From the NCBI GenBank assembly GCA_026315105.1, contig CM048746.1, positions 348,939,548 to 349,003,547 on the forward strand: 64,000 nucleotides of DNA, in the 5' to 3' direction. Under the pieces are notes generated by a model. It had not been told where the DNA came from and did no database searches. It worked only from the letters and a program-made list of their open reading frames with translations. Positions within the stretch are counted from its first letter, which is position 1; every line of letters begins with the position of its first letter. Of this stretch, positions 46,060 through 56,094 are shown one piece after another. A program made the position numbers and the translations under genes. Source of the DNA: Locusta migratoria. Lineage: Eukaryota > Arthropoda > Insecta > Orthoptera > Acrididae.

Positions 46060-46870
46060 GGACTGAATACACATTAGTTTCTTATCTGATTATGCTGAAG
46101 CGATAGTTCCTTACTTAACAGCCATATACACCCGCTCTCTCAAAAAAGGATCTGTACCAAAAGACTGAAATGTTGCACTGCTCACACCTATATTAAAGAA
46201 AGGTAGTAGGACTAACCCACTAAACTACGGGCCTATTTCATTGACGTCAATTTGCAGCATGGTCTTGGAACATATCCTGTATTCAGATATTATGAATTAT
46301 CTCGAACAGATTGATCTATTGATACAAGGTAAACACGGATTTAGAAAATATCGTTCATGCTAAACACACCTAGCTCTTCACTCACACGAAGTGATGAGTG
46401 CTATCGACAAGGGTTCGCCATTCGATTCCATATTTCTTGATTTCCGGAAGGCTTTTGACACCGTACCTCTCAAACGGCTTTTAATCAAATTGCGTGGTTA
46501 TGGTATGTCGCCACAAATTTGCTACTGGATAGTGGATTTCCTTTAAGAGAGGACATTGTTTGTAGTAATCGATGATAAAGCATTGAATAAAACAGAGGTG
46601 ATATCGAGCTTTCCACAGGGTAGTGTTATTGGTCCTCTGCTGTATCTTATTTACATAAACGATTTTGGAGAAAATCTAAGCAGCTCACTTAGGTTGTTTG
46701 CAGATGACACCGTCATTTACCATCTAGTAAAATCATATGAAGATCGAAACCAACTGCAGAACGATCTGAATAAGATATCAGTATGGTATGAAAATCGGCA
46801 ATTGACTCTAAATAATGAGAAGTGTGAAGTCGTCCACATCAGTAGGAAAAAAAGTTCGTAAAACTTTATT
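46060..46870 (+). pseudogene. Reverse transcriptase of the CR1-like LINE
   Basis: RT palm with good motifs but several stops: GFRKYRSC near 46340, motif A LDFRKAFDTVPLKRL (46438-46480), FPQGSVIGPLLYLIYINDF (46610-46665) and an intact motif C, LRLFADDTVIY (46690-46720). TKHVEMTITPDLSG (46915) opens the thumb, and the C-terminal part runs to 47300. One of the better-preserved RT cores in the window. Confidence 0.75.
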
Positions 46871-47365
46871 TTACAAGATAAATCAGTCAGAAGTGAAGGC
46901 CGTAAACTCCACTAAACACGTAGAAATGACTATTACTCCAGACTTATCAGGTGCGTTTGACGGAAAACATCGAAAGTGTCCAAAGAAGAGCAGCTCGTTT
47001 CGTATTGTCACGATACAGGGGAGACAGCGGTACGGAAATGATACAGGATCTGGGATGGGAATCATTACAACAACGGCGCTTATCGCTGTAGCTCCGGCTA
47101 CTTACGGAAGTCCAATCGCCAACATTCTCCTCCGAATGGGAAAATATATTTTTGACTCCCACTTACATAGGTAGAAATGATCATCAGAATAAAATACGAG
47201 AAATCAGATTTCGAACGGAGAGATTCAGGTGTTCTTTCTTCTCGCGCGCTATTCGAGAATCGAATGGAAGAGAAATAGTATAAAGGTTGTTCGATTAACC
47301 CTGTCCCAGGCACTGAAAAGTGATTTGCAGAGTATCCCATGTAGATGTAAATGTGGTAGAAGTTT

Positions 47366-47667
47366 GTTTCTAAGTATTGAAATTTTGTTCGCCGCGTAGT
47401 AGACACGAACTTGATATGCGGGATTTAATGAGCTCCAGCCTCAATAGATGAGGGCCCCGAAGCTAATCAATCGATGTAATGCAATGAACTCTAATGATGT
47501 AATCATTTTGTTAATGTTTAGCGGTGTTCTAATGAATGTGGCATGTTTCATTTCAACTTTTGCATTGTTAATTGAAAGAACTGGAACGCTGTAAGAGAGA
47601 GACCTGTATTTACCTCTTAAACTAAGTTTTGAATACTGTCTGATTTAAAATGTGTATTTCAAATATA
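47366..47667. other. Unassigned stretch
   Basis: Three hundred AT-rich bases between the LINE tail and the mariner end; nothing recognised. Confidence 0.35.
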
Positions 47668-47887
47668 GGAGGTGCGTCCAGAAAGTAAGTTCCGTTTGGT
47701 TGTATAAAACGAACGGGTACAGATACAGAAAAATTATTGATTGTACAAAAATCTACAACTGTTGAACTACTTTTCTATATAGCTTCCGAAATTTTGTAGG
47801 CAGTTATCATAGCATGGCACAAGGTTTTGTGTGCCTTTTTCATAGAATTGTAAAAAGATATAAAAAAGCCAAGATCGCTGATAATCA

Positions 47888-47948
47888 ATTTTTATTCACG
47901 ACGACCGGTTTCGCTGAACTATGTCAGCATCATCTGGTCAAATAAAAT
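47888..47948 (-). ncRNA. Hammerhead-ribozyme-like module, left arm
   Basis: On the minus strand: stem I strand ATTTTATTTGAC, core CAGATGA (47936-47930), stem II GCTGA/TCAGC closing CATAGT (47928-47913), GAAA (47912-47909), self-complementary ACCGGT, then C at 47903 and stem I return GTCGTGAATAAAAAT. Order and pairing match a type I hammerhead with minimal stem III. The core differs from CUGANGA at the second base (A for U). Confidence 0.45.
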
Positions 47949-48141
47949 ATTTTACAAGGCCATAATTTTGTAATGTCAATCAGTTGTTATATAACAATTT
48001 GCATGCATAGGTGCACTATGTCATTATAATAAAACATAATTATCACCTGATATGTTTTATTATAATGACATAGTGCACCTATGCACTGTAAATTGTTATA
48101 TAACAACTGATTGACATTATAAGATTATGGCCTTGTAAAAT

Positions 48142-48202
48142 ATTTTATTTGACCAGATGATGCTGACATAGTTCAGCGAAACCGATCGTCGTAAATAAAA
48201 AT
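48142..48202 (+). ncRNA. Hammerhead-ribozyme-like module, right arm
   Basis: Mirror of the left module on the + strand: core CAGATGA at 48154-48160, stem II 48162-48166 with 48173-48177, GAAA at 48178-48181. Stem III reads ACCGAT here instead of ACCGGT, so the left copy is the better preserved. Confidence 0.4.
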
Positions 48203-48799
48203 TGATTATCAGCGATCTTGGCTTTTTTAATATCTTTTTACAATATTACAAGTGCATCGCCTCCTAGAACGAAAACCAACTTTTCATAGAATGTTGCCGC
48301 CCGTGTATTCAACCATTTGGTAACATGTTCTTTCAGCTTGTCATCATCGTTGAAGTGTTGTCCACGAAAGACAGATTTTAGGTGTAAGAAGAGGATTACT
48401 GTGGAAAGATATTTTTTTTTCACGATAATGCCTGACCTCACACACCGAATGTGACGAAATAATTCTTACCGTAATTTCAATGGGACCTGTTTGATCATCC
48501 TCCATACGGCTCGGACCTCTCTCCTAGCGACTTTCACCTAAAATCTGTCCTTGCTGGTCAACACTTCAACGATGATAAAGAGCTGTTACCACATGGTTGA
48601 ATACACAGGCGGCAACCTTCTGTGAAGGATACATGCAAAAACTTGTGGCACGCTATGACAAGTGCCTACGAAAATTCGGCAGTTATATGGAAAAGTAGTT
48701 TAAGAGTTGTAGAATTTTGTGCAATAAAAATTTCTTCTGTATCTGTGTACAATTTCATTTTATTACCAAACGGAACTTACTTTCTGGACGCGCCTGGTA

Positions 48800-49267
48800 T
48801 TTCTCTTCATGGTCTCAGGGACATTGTTACCTAGTAAACTTGTCGAAAGTATGCCCTTGATTTATCCCTAAAAATAGAATCAGTGTTTGTGTGTGTGTGT
48901 GTGTGTGTACAGGCTGCTCCGTCCACCACACCACCCATGTGATATCGTTCTCTTTAGATTTTTCTTGTTCAGTATCCCCTTCGGCTAATCCAATAGATTA
49001 TACCCTACTAGTAGGTATTCTGTATACCTTTGGCCAAGGTCGATTACTGGATTCTGGTAAACATCTACGTCGAGGGAAGGCAGCACCCCCCCCCCTCCCA
49101 ATCTTTCCTATCGGCATGGTTCGTTTCCTATATGCATGGACATTTTACAACGGACTGAGTTGTTCACGTGGCCAATTGACGAATGGGAGTATGACAAACT
49201 CGATGAAAATATAAGTGCAAGCCGCATTTGTGCAACGGTAACGAAATAGATTTTTTTACACTGTTCT
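48800..49267. other. No gene; small GT microsatellite
   Basis: Only a (GT)n run near 48885-48908 is noteworthy. The opening 48891-49214 starts in that repeat and is not credible. Confidence 0.35.
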
Positions 49268-49474
49268 AAATTCAAACGTTTGTATATCTAAGGGACTTAA
49301 CTGCATTGTTTATCAGTCCCTAGGCTTACAAACTACTTAAACCAACTTAAACTCATTCAAAGGACAACACATACACATCCATGCCCGAGGAAGGACTCGA
49401 AACTCCGACGGTGGGGAAACCGCGGAATCCGCAGTAGGACGTCTTAGCACGCGCGGCCACTCCTCCGCGGCTGG
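49268..49474 (-). mobile_element. SINE-C
   Basis: Minus-strand SINE-C: body CTTACAAACTACTTAAACC, degraded box B GGACTCGAAACTCC. The 8-bp actgttct repeats at 49260-49267 and 49475-49482. Confidence 0.75.
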
Positions 49475-49482
49475 ACTGTTCT

Positions 49483-50611
49483 GAGAAGTTATTACCATTG
49501 TGAAGTTGCTGTATATGGTTTTAGACTGCGGGCGTCCAACGTGATGAAGACACAATGGCACCGGATCGACTGATGTAATATAATAGTATTGTAATAACAC
49601 TTCGTGTTTGTATCTCCGCAGCTCGTTACAGAATACGCCAAATGCAAATATTTCATACATATATTCTGAGAAATGTTTCTATAAGAAGAAGTGATTGCTT
49701 TAGCAAATTGTGAGTTAATTAATCCAATAATGTATGTCCGATATGTAATGTAGAATTTTCTTAGTCCTGAAAATGAAGCCAGTTTCTATATAATTCTTAC
49801 TTCATTTAAATATTACTCTAAAGAAAAGCTCTTCGGGCGTATTTAGATTTACCTTTCCTCAAAAATAAGTAAATTTTTTTAATAGAAAAAAATTTCTTCA
49901 CAAAGTGGCAACTATACTGACGGCTGCATAGACTTCGCTGACGCGTTCAACGTTCTGCTGAAATAAAATTTATATCAACATATACATTTTTATGTTAGGT
50001 TCCGATCTGTCTAAGGATAGGAAGTCAAACACTTTTCTCACAATTATATTTCAATTAAAGGCCATAAGCACACACCTCATTACCAGTCGATCTGCATGAC
50101 TCTAACGATTAAAAGGGAGTAAGTGAAATCGTATTCGTACAACGTTCATCCCACCTCTACGATAATCAACATCTATATTGTTGCGTTGAAATGGAGGCAG
50201 GCTTGATTTAGATAGCAGGGTTGTCAACTGAACACAGCACTTATGCTGAAAGCGGGTTTATTGCAAACTTAACATACACGCAGCAGTAACTGCCTCTGCT
50301 AATTATACACAGACAGAATGTACCAGAAATTAGAAGAATAGTTAACATAAGAAACAACTAGAAAGTACAAGTGAACATATGGAAGATGTAGAACATTCTG
50401 GAAATATTAATTTCAAAGAAATAAAAAAAGCTAGCCGCTGTTAGGTTCCCTTTGGAGCCTGCTGCAATGTCCTGGCTCTTGATCTTGTCATGGGTCATTT
50501 TTATGGCAGTTCTGGAGAATCCTTCCCTTCTGCACGATTACCGACGACAGACATACCTGTCGTGTCTTCATCAGTATCATTACCGTCCAAAGAAACCATT
50601 TTCACCCATAT
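49483..50611. other. AT-rich stretch, nothing recognised
   Basis: About 1.1 kb without coding potential or identifiable repeat. Confidence 0.35.
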
Positions 50612-51009
50612 GTAGGCAGTTTCTTTAGTAGAAGTGTTGTATTTTCTTTGTGTCCTCCAAAGGAAACGTGGTCTTTGGTCCGCTTTCCCTACAATATTTG
50701 ATGTGTGTTCTATACAATTTACGTTGTTCGTAATTGTTACTCCTAGGTATTTATTTGAATATATCGTGTAAATGATGTTTAACGGGTTTCTCTTACTGGT
50801 CATACGGATGACTTACCATTATTAAGGGCCAATTGCCATTTTTTACACCATTCAGATATCGTATCTAAATCATTTTGCAGTTATTATCTTCTTGTGAATT
50901 TACTAACCGAGAAATGACAGCATCATCCACGAACAACCTATGGGACCTACTCAGATTGGCTCCTAAATCGTTTATAGAAATAAGGAACATAGGGCCCTAT
51001 AACACTTTC
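50612..51009 (-). mobile_element. CR1-like LINE fragment
   Basis: Minus-strand piece of RT and thumb. Downstream of a decayed SGVPQ-like region (about 51000) come the residues around motif C (DDAVIS-like, 50920) and then KRNPLNIIYTIYSNKYLGVT, IVGKADQRPRFLWRTQRK and STKETAY ending at 50612. Cut on the right by a SINE-C. Confidence 0.65.
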
Positions 51010-51209
51010 CTGGGGAACGCTCCCGTCGGAGGTTCGAATCCTCACTCAGGCACGGTTTTGTGTGTGTCTGTGTGTGTGTGTGTGTGTGTGAGTGAGTGAG
51101 TGACTGAGTGAGTGTGTTATCCTTATTGTAAGCTAGTTAAGTGGTTTGTAAGACTGGGGACTGATGACCACTTTAGCTTGGTCCCATAGCTTTACAAACT
51201 TTTGAACAT
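51010..51209 (+). mobile_element. SINE-C, 5'-truncated
   Basis: Begins in the box B region (GAGGTTCGAATCC preceded by CCCGTCG), has a (TG)n/(GAGT)n tract at 51059-51115, the body GTGGTTTGTAAGACT and the end TTGAACAT. It lies about 380 bp upstream of the trypsin start. No target duplication identified. Confidence 0.75.
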
Positions 51210-51527
51210 ATGACTACTACATGACCGAGCAGAGCCATGTACAGCTGGACACTATCGACTGCCTCCTCGCTTCCGCCTGTTGAGCCGTACCCGGTCCAAC
51301 GTACACGTTGCAACACTCCAGTATATTAATTGTCACTTATCTTTTCAAGAGGAAATCAGGTTGCTCAATTATTTCGAAACATTGTTCCCTGTATCAGCGA
51401 GGACAGAACGCTGTCTTTACGTAACTGAATGAACCGGGCTGAGTGTGGGCTACCTCGTCCTTCTCGAGACAACAAGAGACACCGGAGATGGTACCTTACG
51501 AAATATTAGATACGGCAGCCGAGGTGC
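51210..51527 (+). other. Upstream region of the trypsin gene
   Basis: About 320 bp of apparently unique sequence between a SINE (ending near 51209) and the core promoter. Apart from the GATA-type site at 51334-51340, no element is recognised. It is the likely proximal regulatory region. Confidence 0.4.
51334..51340 (-). promoter_or_regulatory. Upstream GATA-factor site
   Basis: CTTATCT on the + strand is AGATAAG on the minus strand, the consensus GATA-factor site, about 200 bp before the TATA box of the trypsin gene. Together with TGATAAG at 51528 it makes two consensus sites within 210 bp. Confidence 0.4.
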
Positions 51528-51549
51528 TGATAAGTGGGCGCATTATAAA
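51528..51549 (+). promoter_or_regulatory. Core promoter of the trypsin gene (GATA site and TATA box)
   Basis: TATAAA at 51544-51549 lies 45 bp before the start codon, so transcription should begin near 51574 with a very short leader. TGATAAG at 51528-51534, ten bases before the TATA box, is a perfect WGATAR site. GATA factors are known to drive midgut digestive enzymes in insects; applying that here is inference. Confidence 0.6.
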
Positions 51550-51588
51550 TGCACTGACGGGCTGGGGGTGTGCAGAGCCGCGACAGAG

Positions 51589-52002
51589 ATGTCCAGGTCC
51601 GCCGTCCTCCTGTGCCTGCTGGTGGCCGCCTGCGGCGCTGCGCCCTCCACGAGGGTCCGCAGGCCCAGGCCGAGGCCACTCCTGGACGGCCGCATCGTGG
51701 GCGGCGAGCCGGTGGACATCTCGCAGTACCCCTGGCAGATCTCGCTGGAGGACTACGGCTGGCACAACTGCGGCGGCTCCGTCATCGGCTCCACGTGGGT
51801 GCTGACCGCGGGCCACTGCATCGTCGGCACCACTCCCAGCGAACTGACCGTCAGGGCGGGCACCTCCACCCGCGAGAGCGGCGGCACCGTCTTCGACGTG
51901 GCCACCATCATTGAACACGAGCTGCACAGCTCCTACACCAGGGACTACGACTTTGCACTCCTTGAGATAGACGGATCGTTCACCTATGGTACCAACGTCC
52001 AG
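51589..52002 (+). CDS. Trypsin-like serine protease, exon 1 (residues 1-138)
   Basis: First coding exon of an S1-family serine endopeptidase, expected to be a secreted enzyme cleaving after Lys/Arg. Residues 1-18 form a hydrophobic signal peptide. Residues 19-35 are an arginine-rich propeptide ending in LLDGR, followed by the activation sequence IVGGEPVDISQYPWQISL at 36-53. The catalytic His76 lies in LTAGHC and the catalytic Asp121 in DYDFALLEI. Cys61 and Cys77 form the usual disulphide around the His. The ATG at 51589 is chosen because it starts the signal peptide, has a purine at -3 and lies 45 bp after a TATA box. The frame is open further upstream, but that part looks non-coding. Reading through 52003 adds only ten residues before a stop, so CAG|GTACTG at 52002/52003 is taken as the splice donor, phase 0. 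The exon is much more GC-rich than its surroundings. Trypsin is preferred over chymotrypsin or elastase because of Asp207 in exon 2. Confidence 0.93.
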
Positions 52003-52145
52003 GTACTGTACCCAAAACACTGCTTTTACATGTAGACGAGTTTCATTATCCTTTAATACATTCTAATCAAATAGCAAAATGTATTTTACGATTTCTGTGT
52101 AATTATAGAGGGAAAACTTGGATGGGAATGTGAAATATGGATATA

Positions 52146-53098
52146 CAGGGTGTTTCACTAAGTGTGTTTGCCTCTGTAACTTATAAAATAATAGGTGACG
52201 GGAAATTTTAATGCGGTAGGTCAACACAAGAAATGTCACACTTTCTGCGGAGCTACAAACATAGTTTATTGTATCATTTTCCAAAGAGTTACAGCACAAA
52301 GATATAATTTTTTTAATGGAACAATAGTTTTTTTCTATCGTGCATTGGATTCGTTGAAACCAGCTGCGTCCAAATCAATTTAAACTACATTCCTATCACT
52401 GTTAGTTTGGAAGCTACAACCCTTCAAAGTTTCAGGGGCAGATACCACACGCTGTACATAATAAATGGCTGTGTGGTGGGGTTGGGGCGCCATGGTCCTC
52501 ATTCATGGTCCGCAAGGTCTCCCGATTTAACACCAGTAGATTTTTTTTTTTGTGGGGATATCTAAAGGATCCTGTTTATGTCACTGAGCCCACATCTCCA
52601 GTTGATCTAAAACGGCGCATCGAGGACGCATGTCGCTTCATCACACCGGCGATGTTACATATCGTCTGCAGATCCTTTCGACGGCGCATTGCATTATGCA
52701 TTGAGGAATATGGACACACATTTGAACATCTCATGTAAATCAACTTCCCACCGCCATAACCCATCACCCACCACACAGCCATGTGTTATGTACAGCGTGT
52801 GGTATGTGCCCCTGAAACTTTGAAGGGTTGTAGCTCCCAAACTAACAGTGACAGGAATGTAGTTTAAATTGATTTGGACGCAGCTGGTTTCAACTATTCC
52901 AATGCACGATAGAAAAACTATTGTTCCATTTAAAAATTATACCTTTGTGGTGTAACTCTTTGGAAAATGATACAATAAACTATGTTCATAGCTCCGCAGA
53001 AAGTGTAACATTTCTTGTGTTGACCTACCGCAATAAAATTTCCCGTCACCTATTATTTTATAAGTTACAGAGGCAAACACACTTAGTGAAACACCCTG
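52146..53098 (+). mobile_element. Mariner-type element with 330-bp inverted repeats and a transposase C-terminal remnant
   Basis: Complete 953-bp element flanked by TA (52144-52145 and 53099-53100). Both ends begin CAGGGTGTTTCACTAAG, and the inverted repeats run for about 335 bp (52146-52480) and 332 bp (52767-53098) with only scattered differences, so the copy looks young. The centre (about 52500-52738) encodes a transposase C-terminus ending HTFEHLM followed by a stop. It includes FFLWGYLKDPVY, a signature of Tc1/mariner-superfamily transposases. Catalytic residues upstream are missing, so it is an internally deleted, non-autonomous derivative. It sits in the trypsin intron. Other copies of the same repeat are at 1-249 and 30098-30400. 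Confidence 0.85.
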
Positions 53099-53100
53099 TA

Positions 53101-54260
53101 TATACTGCGTTACTGGGAAAACCAACCATGACAGAACTATTTCACCTGCTACTTAAGATGTATGAAACAGGGGAAATACCCTCCGACTTTAAGAAAAATG
53201 TAATAATCCTCATTCCAAAGAGAGCAGGCGCAGACAGATGTGAAAATTACTGAGCCATCACTTTAATAAGTCATGGTTGAAAAAGTTTAACAAGTATTAT
53301 TTAACGGATGGAAACCTGGTAGGAGCCGACTTAAGGAAGATCAGTTTGCATTCAGGAGAAATGTAGGAGCACGGGAGGCGATCTTCACTTTACGGCTTAT
53401 TTTACAAGATAGAATAATGAAAGGCAAGCCTATATTTCTGGCTTTTGTAGATTTGGAAAAACCTTTTGGCAATGTTGATTGGAATAGATTCAAGTCCTCA
53501 AGCAAGCAGGAGTAAAATATAGGGAACGGAAGGTTATTTACAATCTGTACAAAAACCAAACAGCAGTCATCAGAGTTCAAGGGCATGAAAGGGACGCAGA
53601 GGTGGGGCTTTGTAAGGCAAGGTTGTAACCTTTCTCCAATATTATTCAATATTTACATGAGCAAGCTATGAAGGAAAGCGAGGAGAAATTTGGAGAAGGA
53701 ATTAAAGTCCAGGGTGATGAAATAAAAACATTGCATTTTACCGATGACATTGTAATCTTGGCAGAGACAGCAATGGACCTGGATGAGCAGTTGAACGGGA
53801 TGTACAGTGTGTTGAAAGGTTCATACAAGATGAACCTTAACAAGAGCAAAACAAGAGTAATGGAGTGCAGTCTTAGAAAATTGGGCAGTAAAATTACTCA
53901 CGATCGTCGCAGTACACAGAATATAAAATGCTGAATGGCTATGGGAAGAAAAGTGTTTCTGAAAAAGAGAAATTTGTGAACATTAAATATTAATTTAAGC
54001 GTAAGGAAGTCCTTTCTGAAGGCATTTGTGTGGAATGTTGTTTTGTATGGGAGTGAAACATGGACCATAAAGAGTGCCGACATAAAGAGGATAGAGGCTT
54101 TTTAAATCTGGTGTTACAGAATAATGTTGAAGATTAGATGGGTGGATCGCGTAATTATGAGGAATTACTTAATAGAATTGCGGAGAAAAGGTATTTTCGG
54201 CATACCTTCACTAACAGAAGGGATCGATTGGTAGTTTTTAGACATCAGACTAGAAGAGCA
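53101..54260 (+). mobile_element. RTE-like LINE relic (RT)
   Basis: Starts immediately after the mariner-type element. Readable RT pieces are MYETGEIPSDFKKNVIILIP (53160-53217), RAGADRCENY, a motif-A-like region near 53440 (FVDLEK-like), IYNLYKNQTAVIRVQ (53540 on) and LHFTDDIVILAETA with motif C FTDD (53735 on). YKMNLNKSKTRVMECS and a C-terminal FTNRRDRLVVF follow near 54210. Stops and frameshifts throughout. Same family type as the 3' end at 1892-2129. Confidence 0.7.
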
Positions 54261-55170
54261 GAAGAGGAACTGTAGAAGGGGAGAGACTGACAGATCAGCT
54301 GTTGCTGAACATGTTTTTCAACCAATTCGATAAGACTGTACAGAGAGGCTATATAAATTGTAATACATCCCAACAATTTCAATAGAATGGAGGAGGGCGT
54401 GAAACTAAATGAAATCTGGATTCCGGTGTTGAAGAAGATATGTAACAGTCTTCCACCATGGGACGATATTAACGGACGACGGCAATCGGCAACGACAAGT
54501 TGCGCGCGCATATCAAATCATCTGACGTCACACCTCTGCGTGCGAGTCCTCGTAAACGGAGTTTGTCTTCAGTCAGTAGCGAGCCAAGGTGTGCGTCGGA
54601 CATTCAAAAGTATCTCCCCCTTGAAAATGTCCTCCGCTGTTGGGGACGGAAGGTTCGGTTTGAATAATAAATCCATAAGACCGCAGTATAATTGCCTGGA
54701 AATTTTTAGTAATTTTGACCTTTCGGGTAGTGAAAGTTTACATTTCACAGAATGAGGCCTCCCGTACTCGTCTTGGAAATACATGTTTCACTACAAGAAG
54801 AGTAACTTTTGAGATTTAGCGGCCCCCCAGACGAGAGACACGGGCCAGTCTAAAAAAAATAGCTTTCGGGGTATTTGGAGGCTCCCCAAGACGAGATGCC
54901 CAGGCGGTCCACCTTCTCCAAAGTCCGCCACTGCAACCAGGTCTCAGTAGGTTCCTGTATAACTGTAGCTGGTACTAGGGAACTGAGCTACGAAATCAGC
55001 ACACCTGCGCAATCTGAACCCCCACTGCCCCAAGTTTGCTGCGTCAGTTAATTTATACTATCTTATTACTCTTTAATTTTGACTACATTGTCAGAGGAGA
55101 AAACAGCGATCTATTTGGTATGATCAATATACAAAGAAACAATCTTGATCGCAGAAATTAACAGTTTCAA
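54261..55170. other. Intronic stretch without recognised content
   Basis: Contains an opening at 54387-54755 with no known motif. Near 54815 and 54880 two GC-richer blocks share AGACGAGA, a weak duplication. No function assigned. Confidence 0.3.
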
Positions 55171-55173
55171 TTA

Positions 55174-55206
55174 ACCGGTTTCGACCTGATGTAGGTCATC
55201 TTCGGA
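55174..55206 (-). ncRNA. Hammerhead-like hairpin motif, looser version
   Basis: Minus strand: GAAGATGA, hairpin ACCT/AGGT with loop ACATC, then CGAAACCGGT. It shares GATGA, a short hairpin and GAAACCGGT with the fold-back modules, but the two bases before GATGA and stem I do not fit a hammerhead well. Probably a related retroelement remnant. Confidence 0.3.
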
Positions 55207-56094
55207 ATTACAAGTAGCCTGAAAGGACTAATTGAAGTAATTACAAAAACGCCTAAGTATGACTTTAGATGTAAGATAAAATATATACAGAATAATGTTT
55301 ATGACGTTACCCATATGGCCAGTGCTCGACTTGGCTGGGCTGGGCTGTCCTGGGCTGTTCTGCTGCCAGCAGGTAACTGTTGACTAGTGGCCATAAGACC
55401 TCTGGTTAAATAGTGTATGATTTTGGCGCCAAGTCACCAGCAGCCAATGGGAAAAGGCTTACAAAGAGTATGTTCTGAGTAATATATAAATTAATACATA
55501 GTTTGATAATAAAAATATATAAATAGAATTAAGAAATGTAATAAAAACAGATGGATAGTACAAAAAACTGTGTATTAAAACATGCATAACGAATATAATC
55601 AGCAAGTGAGATTTAATCAATGGTATTAGTCTGCAAACGAAAGGCTATTGTAATCAATATATATGCTAATGTGGCTAAAACATATGAAGACGTAATCTTA
55701 TTATATTAAAATACTGCATCATTATAAATTAAGTCGTATTTTTCATGGTGCAATGCCATCTATTGGGTCATTAGATATGGTAACGGGAAGTTCAAGGATG
55801 TTAGCAACTGGTGACGCCGTTTTCATGCCAACACAGAAGTTAACACGTTGGGTGGGTAGTCAAAGATGTGTGTAGAAGGTTGCCAACTGTCGTCATGGTT
55901 ATGCAAACACATCAATGTGCAGAGTGAAGGTCGTTAAAACGTATTTTTCGAGTGCATGGCATTCGAAAAACGTTAAAATTATGAAAATGACAGTGATGTA
56001 TATTAGAAAGAAAAAAACAGTAACCATATTTGTCCCTTGGTAAAATACTAATAAAACGTTATACAATGTGTCTTAAAGAGAATAAAATGAACAA

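Larger units (their letters stand above)
41790..47365 (+). mobile_element. Nearly full-length CR1-like LINE with three nested insertions
   Basis: One LINE copy can be followed across 5.6 kb: a GC-rich leader (41790-42420), ORF1 (42425-43100), endonuclease (43340-43881 continuing at 44815-44986), linker (45219-45614 and 45837-46050), RT (46060-46860) and thumb/C-terminus to the tail CCCATGTAGATGTAAATG near 47337-47354. It is interrupted by an RTE-like LINE (43882-44803), a SINE-C (about 44987-45209) and another SINE-C (45615-45825), each with target duplications, so about 4.2 kb is the element itself. The 5' boundary is approximate and no flanking duplication of the whole copy was found. Confidence 0.8.
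47849..48279. mobile_element. 431-bp fold-back element with hammerhead-like modules
   Basis: Inserted in the left half of the mariner copy. The 12-bp ttttcatagaat occurs at 47837-47848 and 48280-48291. Arms 47847-48037 and 48052-48243 are nearly perfect inverted repeats around a 14-bp loop, and a 36-bp unique tail follows (48244-48279). Each arm carries a hairpin module (47888-47948 minus, 48142-48202 plus) that fits a type I hammerhead layout. The 12-bp duplication and asymmetric tail argue for retrotransposition rather than cut-and-paste. A Penelope-like or retrozyme-like origin is suggested by known hammerheads in those groups; no protein is encoded. Confidence 0.65.
47668..48797. mobile_element. 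Mariner element consisting of two inverted 3' halves
   Basis: Flanked by TA (47666-47667 and 48798-48799). Ends GGAGGTGCGTCCAGAAAG and, inverted, CCAGGCGCGTCCAGAAAG. Both halves encode the same C-terminal part of a mariner transposase in opposite directions. On the minus strand (48441-48238) HLKSVFRGQHFNDDDKLKEH is read, and on the + strand (about 48523-48590) DFHLKSVLAGQHFNDDKEL. The copy therefore lacks the N-terminus and has its 3' half duplicated head to head, with the minus-strand half on the left. The left half is interrupted by the 47849-48279 insertion. Confidence 0.75.

Noticed and set aside
51445..51588. In-frame extension of trypsin exon 1 upstream of the chosen ATG
   Set aside because: It would place about 48 residues before the signal peptide and run through the TATA box, so it is treated as upstream sequence.
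51496..52020. Long open frame antisense to trypsin exon 1
   Set aside because: Mirror of a GC-rich coding exon; repetitive Ala/Gly/Asp composition, no motif, no promoter.
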